This document shows positions 1 through 6,800 of a stretch of DNA of 7,053 nucleotides, in pieces (position 1 is the stretch's first letter; every line of letters begins with the position of its first letter). The notes beneath the pieces are model-generated. The model had not been told where the DNA came from, made no database searches, and was given only the letters and a program-made list of their open reading frames with translations. The stretch is from an uncultured Chloroflexota bacterium (GTDB lineage: Bacteria > Chloroflexota > Anaerolineae > Aggregatilineales > Phototrophicaceae). The translations under genes were made by a program, and so were the position numbers. Location of the stretch: the NCBI GenBank assembly GCA_937927665.1, contig CALBRY010000635.1:1-7053 (forward strand). Direction: 5' to 3'.

Positions 1-60
1 TCCGTGTAAACAGGGTGTGAGATCGACATGAGGGGGGTGTGAGTGATGGGGGGGGAATAG

Positions 61-92
61 AAAGGTGAAAGGCTCTTTGACCTTTCACCTTT
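61..92 (-). terminator. Hairpin terminator downstream of the TPR membrane protein gene
   Basis: The arms AAAGGTGAAAGG (61-72) and CCTTTCACCTTT (81-92) are perfect 12-bp inverted repeats around an 8-nt loop. On the minus strand the hairpin begins 11 nt past the TAA stop of the gene ending at 103. It is followed by a short, imperfect T-rich stretch (TTTCTATT), which fits a factor-independent terminator. In the plus direction the stem is followed by TTTGCC and then a run of T, so it could also stop transcription entering from the left. Confidence 0.65.
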
Positions 93-102
93 TGCCTGCT
101 TT

Positions 103-1239
103 TTACTGCCCCGGTGCGCCGATCGGTGGGAGTCCACCGCCGGAGCCAACACCGCCCTGACCCGTCAGCGGATCGGGCGTGGGAGTTCCATTCTGGCAGA
201 AATTGACCGCCGTGTTGAGTTTGGCGCTCACGCTGCCGCTGGTCAACACCTGAAGCGCGTTGCGATACTGCTGTTCGGCGGGGCAGTATGCCCCTTGTGC
301 CGCCCAAGCATCGCCATAGGCGACATATTGATTGAACAGCATTTGCAGCGCTTCCTGATAATAGCGTCCGCCCGCGCCGAGGTTGACCAGTTCGCGCAGC
401 GCTTGAATGGCGGCAGCATAATCTGAGCCGACCATAGCGCGTGCGTTCAAGTACAGGGTCGCGGCATAGCTTTCGTATTCGAGTCCGTCCTCAAGCGCGC
501 CATACTGCCGCGCACGGTCGATGACAAGATTTCCGGCGGCGGGCTGCATGGCTTGGTACAGACTGCGCGCCCATGCGTTGAGTGTCTGCGACATCAAGCG
601 GCGCACGGCGGCGGTTTCGTAGGATTCATCAACGGCGATGATCACATCGAGATATTCGGCAGCGTCTTCATAGGCACCTGCCGCGAATGAATTTTGCGCT
701 TGTTGATAGATCGAGGCGAGATCATACCCACCTGTTCCGGCAGTCGGAAGCGGGGCTTCGGTCACTTCCGGCGCAATATCCGGCGTAACGACGACTGCTT
801 CAAGTGTCGGCGTTGGCGTGGGGGTTATTGTCGGTTGTGAACTGATGAATAAGGCGGTCGCTGTCGGTGCGAATTCGTTGATCTGCTGCACACCGAGCGC
901 CTCCAAAAAGCGAAGACGCGCATCGAGCAGCACGATGTTTCCGGTCGAAACATCGCCGGGGATGCGCGAAAGCTGTTCGTCAATTGCTGCGCGCTGGGTC
1001 GAAGTCGCGGCGGCGGCGGCTTCACGCTGTCCGGTTGTCCAGCCCGCCGCGCCAGCCAGAAGCACGATCACGACGGCGAACATGACCATCAATGCGCCAA
1101 GAATGCCCATCATGCCGCACCCACCACGCCGACCGGGATCTTCCGGGTCGATGGTACGGGGCGGGCGGCGACCTTCGCCGGGAAGTTGATTAAAAGGCGA
1201 TTTAGGCTGCGTGTCTTCCAGATTAGGCTGATTGCTCAT
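103..1239 (-). CDS. Single-pass membrane protein with extracytoplasmic TPR-like domain
   Basis: Function not recognised; the architecture is clear. From the ATG at 1239 it has 378 residues. There is a hydrophilic Pro/Arg-rich N-terminus (about 1-40, ending in a basic RRGGCG stretch), one transmembrane helix (about 43-65), a short Ala/Gln-rich helical segment, a Thr/Pro linker (about 124-166), then helical repeats from about 174 to 345. The first repeat (Y..A...F..G.Y..A......) and the last read like TPRs. The tail is Gly/Pro rich. Basic residues before the helix predict N-in, C-out, placing the repeats outside the membrane. Two cysteines there (C319, C348) could pair; this is inference. A GTG six codons upstream (1257) is in frame, but GGAG at 1252-1255 lies 12 nt before the ATG, which I prefer. 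Such TPR domains usually bind proteins or glycans; the partner is unknown. It is codirectional with the kinase-like gene but has its own promoter. Confidence 0.88.
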   Translation of the reverse strand: MSNQPNLEDTQPKSPFNQLPGEGRRPPRTIDPEDPGRRGGCGMMGILGALMVMFAVVIVLLAGAAGWTTGQREAAAAATSTQRAAIDEQLSRIPGDVSTGNIVLLDARLRFLEALGVQQINEFAPTATALFISSQPTITPTPTPTLEAVVVTPDIAPEVTEAPLPTAGTGGYDLASIYQQAQNSFAAGAYEDAAEYLDVIIAVDESYETAAVRRLMSQTLNAWARSLYQAMQPAAGNLVIDRARQYGALEDGLEYESYAATLYLNARAMVGSDYAAAIQALRELVNLGAGGRYYQEALQMLFNQYVAYGDAWAAQGAYCPAEQQYRNALQVLTSGSVSAKLNTAVNFCQNGTPTPDPLTGQGGVGSGGGLPPIGAPGQ

Positions 1240-1278
1240 AACGCGAATGAACTCCACGATCCGTTGTTGAACGCCCGC

Positions 1279-1287
1279 ATTATATCA
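1279..1287 (-). promoter_or_regulatory. Extended -10 promoter of the TPR membrane protein gene
   Basis: Read on the minus strand, the sequence is TGATATAAT, a full match to the extended -10 consensus TGnTATAAT. The expected -35 area (about 1301-1308) has no good TTGACA match, which is common for extended -10 promoters. Transcription would start near 1272, giving a leader of about 30 nt before the ATG at 1239. It lies in the 79-bp gap after the kinase-like gene, so the two minus-strand genes need not share a transcript. Confidence 0.55.
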
Positions 1288-1318
1288 GACACGCATCGAG
1301 ACACATTCGATCCGTGAT

Positions 1319-2449
1319 CTACGGCACGACGCGGGATTGCAGCACATCGTTCAGCGCTCTGACGAGACGGCGCAGTTCCGCTTCTAAATCCTCGGTGATG
1401 CCTTCTTGAATTGCGGCTTCGCGGAAGTGATCGCGCGCTTCGCGCAGGGCATCTTCACCCCGACGAACGGCGGCAAGTCCGGTTTTCATGTGGGTGCGCG
1501 CCTCGCGGTTGACCGGACGTGTATAACGGCTCGGAAAATCCCACCCGAACAAGACCGCGACTTCTTGCAGACGTTCGATGAGTTCATCGGCGCTGGTGAT
1601 CTCCATCGCCGCGCCCGCTTGCAGCAGGACTTGGAGCGTAACGCTCAAGCTCGGTTCGACGCCGAAATCAAGCTGCGTGATCTCACGGTAGCGGCTTTCG
1701 ACATCCTGAAGCGAACCCGGCTGCGGACGAAGCGCGCCTTTTTGGGGCGAAAGCCCGGTAAACATCGGGTACATGATGCCGACACACAGATTATGAATAT
1801 CCAGCCGCATGAATTGGGCGTTTTCGTTAACGCTGCCTTCAAGCTGGCGTGAACTGTTCAGATCGATGATGCGGAGATGCGTACCATCCCAGTACACATG
1901 CTCCAGCTTGTGATCCATATAGACGATGCCCTGACGATGCGCCAGCCGCAGCACTTCGGCAAACTGAAGCGCCAGCGATAAGCCTTCTTCGGTTGGAAGG
2001 CGAAAGCGGGTATTCGGGCGATCCGGTCGCATGGTGTAAAACAGGTTATTGACGCGGGATAGATTTTCGACCGCCAGATACGGACGCCAGCCCCGGTCAT
2101 GAAATTCGAACATGCTGCGCGCAAACTGAATCACATCGCGCCCAAATGACACGATCTCGCCGTTGTTCGGCGCTTCGGCAGGATCGGCAAGATAGCCGCA
2201 GTCTATCAACTGGACGACATGGGGAATCGACGCCAGTTTAGAGAGCAGCTCCGCTTCGTTGGCGAATGCGCGGAACTCCCAACGTGGTTCATCACCGGGG
2301 GCGAGGTGTTCCGGACGCATAACCTTGAGCGCGACCATTTCCCCGGTGCGGCGATCTTGGGCGTCCATCACACGGGCGTAATGCCCCAATGCGAACGTGT
2401 CGTTGAAGTTCAGGATTTGATAGGTGTCAGTCAGTTGTGTCATATTCAT
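1319..2449 (-). CDS. Divergent protein kinase-fold protein (possible pseudokinase)
   Basis: A Ser/Thr-kinase-like domain with degraded motifs, 376 residues from the ATG at 2449. Visible landmarks are a glycine loop reduced to LGHYARV (21-27), VALK with the ATP-anchoring lysine K42, a helix-C glutamate E65, a hinge-like YLAVENL, a catalytic loop YMDHKLEH (normally HRDxKPEN), DLN (196-198) in place of DFG, and the subdomain IX aspartate D217 with G224. The catalytic aspartate D179, lysine K181 and metal aspartate D196 remain. The metal-binding Asn is His184, HRD has become YMD, and the activation segment is very short with no APE. An insert of about 35 residues (88-123) sits before the hinge. 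The last 60 residues are helical and charged. There is no membrane segment, unlike PknB/StkP. The start is uncertain: TTG at 2467, ATG at 2449 or ATG at 2443; only a weak GGGA (2462-2465) lies upstream of 2449. It may be a weak kinase or an ATP-binding regulator. Confidence 0.8.
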   Translation of the reverse strand: MNMTQLTDTYQILNFNDTFALGHYARVMDAQDRRTGEMVALKVMRPEHLAPGDEPRWEFRAFANEAELLSKLASIPHVVQLIDCGYLADPAEAPNNGEIVSFGRDVIQFARSMFEFHDRGWRPYLAVENLSRVNNLFYTMRPDRPNTRFRLPTEEGLSLALQFAEVLRLAHRQGIVYMDHKLEHVYWDGTHLRIIDLNSSRQLEGSVNENAQFMRLDIHNLCVGIMYPMFTGLSPQKGALRPQPGSLQDVESRYREITQLDFGVEPSLSVTLQVLLQAGAAMEITSADELIERLQEVAVLFGWDFPSRYTRPVNREARTHMKTGLAAVRRGEDALREARDHFREAAIQEGITEDLEAELRRLVRALNDVLQSRVVP

Positions 2450-2455
2450 CCACAG

Positions 2456-2493
2456 AATATATCCCAAATAGAGTGGTCGGTTTGGGATATATT
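2456..2493. repeat. Perfect 13-bp inverted repeat at the kinase-like gene start
   Basis: AATATATCCCAAA (2456-2468) and TTTGGGATATATT (2481-2493) are exact reverse complements separated by 12 nt. The element begins 7 nt upstream of the preferred kinase-like ATG and contains both the alternative TTG start and the only GGGA resembling a ribosome binding site. As DNA it could be an operator for a dimeric regulator. As RNA it could fold over the ribosome binding site. No T-tract follows on the minus strand that would suggest a terminator. Confidence 0.6.
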
Positions 2494-2602
2494 ACAGACT
2501 CTACCATTGGAGGAGGGCAGACGGTAGGGGGGACTTCGTGGGGATTTAAGTATGCTAGAGCGCGAGAAATTTATAATGCGCCGCGAATAACAAAATCCGT
2601 GC

Positions 2603-2630
2603 TTGCGCGACTCTTTGCCTTCGATAGAAT
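2603..2630 (+). promoter_or_regulatory. Candidate sigma-70-like promoter for the PP2C gene
   Basis: TTGCGC (2603-2608) and TAGAAT (2625-2630) are separated by 16 nt. The -10 matches TATAAT at five of six positions and the -35 matches TTGACA at three of six. A start near 2637 would give a leader of about 40 nt. The PP2C ATG is preceded by AAGGGT (2661-2666), a weak Shine-Dalgarno at 9 nt spacing. This is a pattern match only. Confidence 0.35.
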
Positions 2631-2675
2631 TGATGGTTAGAAGGGTAGAGCGCGCCAACCAAGGGTCTTGCAGTT

Positions 2676-3629
2676 ATGAGCGAAGCGGGGCAGCGCATCC
2701 GGCTGCGCGGCGGTATTTGTACCAGTGTGGGACAAGTCCGCGAAAACAACGAAGACAACCTCCATTTGTGGATGCGCGATACGTTCGTCGTGGCGATCGT
2801 TGCCGATGGGATGGGGGGGGCGGCTGCGGGCGAAGAAGCCAGCAGGCTCGCGGTGGAAACCGTCGAGAGCGGCTTTTTGCGCGATGATCAGGTGCGCTTT
2901 CAAGCGATGGCGGATGATCTGATCCGCATCGAAATGCGCGCCGCTATTCGGGAAGCAAATATGGCAATCGTCAACCGTGCGGCAGGAAATCCCGATCTGC
3001 GCGGCATGGGCACTACGGTGACGATGGCATTTGTGCGCGGTTCTCATGTGATTATCGCGCATGTGGGCGACAGCCGCGCCTATCATGTGGATGGCAGCAC
3101 ACGCCAGATCACACAGGTAACGATTGATCACAGCTTTGTGGAAGCGCTGATCGCCGCCGGACACCTGACCCAAGAACAGGCGGAAGAACACCCGATGCAG
3201 CATGTCCTCTATCGGGCGCTTGGTCAAACTGACGACATCGATGTTGATATTTATGAAACGCGGGTACGCGCTGGTGATCGGCTCGTGTTGTGCTCCGACG
3301 GGCTAACGCGGCATGTCAAGCCACATGAACTCGCGGAAATCGTGCTAAAGACCGACGATCCGACGACAGCGGCAGAGCATTTGATCGAACGGGCGAACGC
3401 GCTCGGCGGCGTGGATAATGTCAGCAGTGTGGTATTGATTGTGGACAGCGTGCCGGATGACGAAGAAACGATGGAATTAAATCGGCTTGCGGCGCTTCCG
3501 GTCGAAGACGAAACGCTGCGGCTGACGTTCTCCGACGATGACACGCATCAGGCGCTGCGTGCTATCCGTGAGGGCGATCCTGTGCAGTCACCCGAAGAAG
3601 GACGCGATCCTAAATCGCCATTGGAATAG
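2676..3629 (+). CDS. PP2C-family Ser/Thr protein phosphatase (PstP/PrpC/Stp type)
   Basis: A metal-dependent phosphatase that removes phosphate from Ser/Thr residues. The 317 residues hold the full bacterial PP2C motif set in order: VRENNED (21-27), VADGMGG (42-48, metal ligand D44), GMGTTV (110-115), HVGDSRAY (129-136), H..LYRALG (176-183), LCSDGL (205-210, D208) and GGVDNVS (244-250, D247). Two Mn/Mg ions are expected at the aspartates, all of which are present, so it should be active. The catalytic domain ends near 258. The last 60 residues are acidic and probably flexible. No transmembrane helix is visible, so it is cytosolic, whereas PstP-type enzymes are often membrane-anchored. It is divergent from the kinase-like gene and upstream of the PBP, an arrangement that recalls PP2C genes near cell-wall kinases. 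The kinase whose products it reverses may lie elsewhere, given the damaged motifs of its neighbour. Confidence 0.95.
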   Translation: MSEAGQRIRLRGGICTSVGQVRENNEDNLHLWMRDTFVVAIVADGMGGAAAGEEASRLAVETVESGFLRDDQVRFQAMADDLIRIEMRAAIREANMAIVNRAAGNPDLRGMGTTVTMAFVRGSHVIIAHVGDSRAYHVDGSTRQITQVTIDHSFVEALIAAGHLTQEQAEEHPMQHVLYRALGQTDDIDVDIYETRVRAGDRLVLCSDGLTRHVKPHELAEIVLKTDDPTTAAEHLIERANALGGVDNVSSVVLIVDSVPDDEETMELNRLAALPVEDETLRLTFSDDDTHQALRAIREGDPVQSPEEGRDPKSPLE

Positions 3630-3650
3630 CGCATCAAAGTTTTTCACAAA

Positions 3651-3671
3651 GCTTGTTCGCTGTGGACAAGC
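3651..3671. repeat. Small inverted repeat after the PP2C gene
   Basis: GCTTGT (3651-3656) and ACAAGC (3666-3671) form a 6-bp stem with a 9-nt loop, 22 nt past the PP2C stop. No T-tract follows, so it is a weak terminator candidate at best. TTTTTCACA (3640-3648) and TGTGGACAA (3661-3669, reverse strand TTGTCCACA) each differ by one base from the DnaA-box consensus TTATnCACA. Confidence 0.3.
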
Positions 3672-3701
3672 GCTGCCCTCCTCTGGCGTTCTCATGAATA
3701 A

Positions 3702-3742
3702 CGGGGGAGGGGTGAAGAACTTCCCCCAAAACCCCCGATTTT
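3702..3742 (+). terminator. Terminator-like G/C hairpin between the PP2C and PBP genes
   Basis: CGGGGG (3702-3707) pairs with CCCCCG (3732-3737), and a further GGGG/CCCC pairing is possible inside. The stem is followed by ATTTT. This fits a modest factor-independent terminator for the PP2C transcript, although the loop is large, the inner stem interrupted and the T-tract short. Confidence 0.4.
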
Positions 3743-3787
3743 CACACGTATCTCATGCGAGAGGTGCGGCATTGCACGTTTTCACGC

Positions 3788-3793
3788 TATAAT
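3788..3793 (+). promoter_or_regulatory. -10 element of the PBP gene
   Basis: A perfect TATAAT. The expected -35 position (about 3765-3770, TGCGGC) matches poorly, and TTGCAC at 3772 is too close at 10 nt. A start near 3800 would leave a leader of about 45 nt. That leader ends in a strong Shine-Dalgarno, GAGGTGA (3834-3840), 4 nt before the ATG at 3845, which fixes the PBP start. Confidence 0.45.
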
Positions 3794-3844
3794 CGTTTGC
3801 GTATAGCACTTCTCTAACCTATCCCTAACGATCGAGGTGAAGGC

Positions 3845-6800
3845 ATGTCCGACCGCCCGAATACCCCCGACCAGTCCGGCACTTCTGCTGCCGACCAGAG
3901 CGGCGGCTGGCGGCAGCCCAGCGGCGCAACTCAGGGCGGCTGGCGCGTGCCGGAGCGCACTCCTGATCAGCCTGCTCCGCAGGCGACTCCTGCCCCAGAG
4001 GAGCGCGGCGAAAGTGATTGGCGTCCAGCGGCAGTGCCGCGCAATTTGAGCGCCACGCCCCAGACGGCGGGAGGATGGCATCGTCCACCGCAGACGACGC
4101 TTGAAATTGAAACAGATGCTCCGGCGGATTCGTCCACCGAAGCGCCCGCCGAGGAAGTTGAATCGATCATCCCGCATGACGAGGTGATCGAAGCCGAGGC
4201 GGCAGCCGAACCTGTTCCCGAAGTGCTTCCCTTCGACGAAGAAGCGGCAGCGGCGGCGGAAGCAGAACAGCACGCCCTCGATTTGATAGACGAGGAAGAA
4301 GACGACAGCCTGAGCATGAGCGAGTTATTCGCCCTTGCCAGTCTGGCGGATCAACAGCGGATGCCCGCATCGGATGAGTCCGCCGCTGCGGTTGATGATC
4401 CGGCTGCGTACGCGCGCGAACAGCTTGCGCGTTTACAGGCGCTTCAGCAGGGTGATACCAGCGCAGGCGAAGCGACCGCCGATCAACCTGCCGTCACCGA
4501 CGAGAGCGAATCGCAAGCGGCGGCGTACGCGCGCGAACAGTTGGCGAAACTGAGCGACAGCCAGCGGTTAGCGGCAGCAGTCGAAGCCGGAACGATCGGC
4601 ACGCCGAGTCAGCCCGCGCCCGCTCCGGTGATCACCATGACGCCGGAAGAAATCGCGCTGGCGCAGCGCTATCACGATGCCGAAAACGCGATCCGCGCGC
4701 TGCGTGCCCAATTCCGGGCAGGTCAGATCACATCGGATCAACTTCAAAATGAACTCCGCCGCCATCTGGTGCTGGATGAACAACAGCGCTGGTGGATGAT
4801 GGGGACAGAATCGGATATGTGGTATCGCCATGACAACGGTCAATGGATCGTCGATACCCCATCCGTGCTGCTGAAAGAGGCGGAAGGCGGCGCACCTGCC
4901 GCGCTCACGGGTGCGACCGGGGCATCTCTGCCGTATCTGGCAGATGAAGCCGCCGCACGTCAGCGTGATATTTCGCGTCAGCTTGATGAAGGCATGACCG
5001 TCGCAACATCGACGATCCGCCCGGAAGAAATGCAGCTTCCGCGCCCCACTTCGGTGAGCGATCTCGAAGCGACGATCCCCGGCACACAGGGGATTTATCT
5101 CGGCGCGCAAGACCCGAATCAAACGGTTGTCGCCAACCCGTATGGTCAGGAAACGGTCGCCAGCGGTGTGACGCTCCCGAATCCGCGCACAGCGGGCGGT
5201 TATGACAGCGTCGAATCGCCGATCCCCGTGCCCGGTGCGCCGCCAAACTACGATGTCGATTTGATGACGCCGACCTATGAAGCGGCTCGAGACGAACAGC
5301 GCGCGCAAACCTTCCGCACGATCGGGATCGTGACGGCGGTTGTGGCAGCGCTCCTGTTCTTGATCGCGGCAGGTGCGATCATTCTCGGCGTGGTTACGTA
5401 TAACAATATCGCGTCACCGTGGCAGGATGAGATCGCCGCGCTTGCGGATTACCGACCCACCACGCAAACGGCGTATATCTATGCTGCTGATGGACGTACC
5501 GTGATCGCCGAACTCGCCAGCGGAAGCGGCGGGGCGCGTCAGCGGGTCGATCTCGCTGAAATTTCGCCGGAACTGATCCATGCGATCGTATCGGTCGAAA
5601 ATGAACGCTTCTTCGTTGATCCCGGCTTTGATCCGGTGGCGATTGCGCGCGCCTTTATTCAAAATCTACAGGCGGGCGGGATCGAATCGGGGGCAAGCAC
5701 GATCACGCAGCAGATCGCACGTAACTTGGTGATGCGCGACTTTACGCCAACAGCCGATCGCAAGCTGATGGAGATCGTGATTGCGGCGGAAATCGCCCAG
5801 CAGTATGACAAGAATTTCATCCTCCAGCTTTATCTGAATGAAATCTTCCTCGGCAATCAGTCGTACGGCGTGGAAGCAGCGGCGCAGCTTTACTTTGATA
5901 AACCTGCCGCCGATTTGAACCTCGCGGAATCCGCCCTGATCGCCGGATTGATCCAAGCGCCTGCCGCCTATGACCCGGTGACGAACCCGGATGCAGCGGA
6001 ACAGCGCATGTTCCAAGTGATGGAAAAGCAGGTCGAAGTCGGCTGTTTGCAGTTCCAGCATGCGCCATACACGGCAGAACCGTTCTGCGTCACGCGCGAT
6101 GTGGTCGATGGTCCGCTGGCATCGGTCGATATTGCCCGCGTACAGATCCGCGTGTTCACGCCGCGTTCGTATGATGTGGAATACCCGCACTTCGTCAACT
6201 ATATTCAGGCAGTGGTTGAGAATGAATTCGGTTCGCCCGAAGAAATTTTCCGGCGCGGAATGCGGATCACGACGACGCTCAACCCGGCAATTCAGGATTT
6301 GACGGAAAGCGCGCTGCGGGTCGCAGTTTCGCAGCTTGCGCCGAACGCAGTCAACACAGGCGCGATTTTAGTCACCGATCCACGCAGCGGCGCAATTTTG
6401 GCGATGGTCGGCAGCCCGGATTACACGAATGACAGTGTCGCCGGACAGGTGAACAACGTGTATACGTGGCAGCAGCCCGGCAGCACGATCAAGCCGATCC
6501 TGTACACGGCGGCGTTGGAAGGCATCAACCGGACGGGCGCATTGGAGTATTACACCCCGGCAACCGTGCTGTGGGATGTGCCTGTTCAGTACGAAACGAT
6601 CCCGCCGTATTCACCGGTCAACTTTGACGGCATTTTCCGCGGTCCGATGGCGCTGCGCTACGCGCTTCAGGGAAGCATCAATGTTCCGGCGGTCAAGACG
6701 CTGGAATGGATGGGTCTGGACGAGTTCCGCGAGACGGCGACCCGCATGGGCGTTCGCTTCTTGCAAGAAGCAGTGTTCGGCTTACCGACCGCGCTCGGTG

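Larger units (their letters stand above)
2450..2675. other. Divergent intergenic region between the kinase-like and PP2C genes
   Basis: This 226-bp gap must hold the promoters of both divergent genes. It contains the 13-bp inverted repeat at its left end, a purine-rich tract (GGAGGAGGG, about 2509-2518) with no sizeable reading frame after it, a TATAAT at 2572-2577 on the plus strand that overlaps a TATAAA (2575-2570) on the minus strand, and a TTGCGC/TAGAAT pair closer to the phosphatase. Neither copy of the overlapping TATA element has a good -35 partner. I see no convincing protein gene within the gap. Confidence 0.5.

Noticed and set aside
1295..1311. ATCGA/TCGAT inverted repeat as terminator of the kinase-like gene
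   Set aside because: The stem is only 5 bp with no T-tract, and it overlaps the -35 area of the next gene's promoter.
2437..2640. Small plus-strand frame across the divergent intergenic region
   Set aside because: It crosses the kinase-like start and the palindrome, lacks a ribosome binding site and resembles nothing. A 12-codon ATG frame at 2552 was also dismissed.
2637..3227. Minus-strand open frame opposite the PP2C gene
   Set aside because: It is antisense to conserved PP2C motifs and has the His/Arg-rich look of a shadow frame.
3630..3844. Replication origin (DnaA-box-like sites)
   Set aside because: Only two near-consensus boxes, no adjacent dnaA, dnaN or similar gene, and no AT-rich unwinding region.
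4568..5308. Long open frame on the minus strand inside the PBP gene
   Set aside because: It lies antisense to the well-supported PBP frame, is rich in Arg/His/Cys as expected from a high-G+C antisense shadow, and shows no recognisable motif.
5666..6190. Minus-strand open frame opposite the GT51 region
   Set aside because: The plus strand here encodes conserved GT51 motifs, so the opposite frame is a composition artefact.
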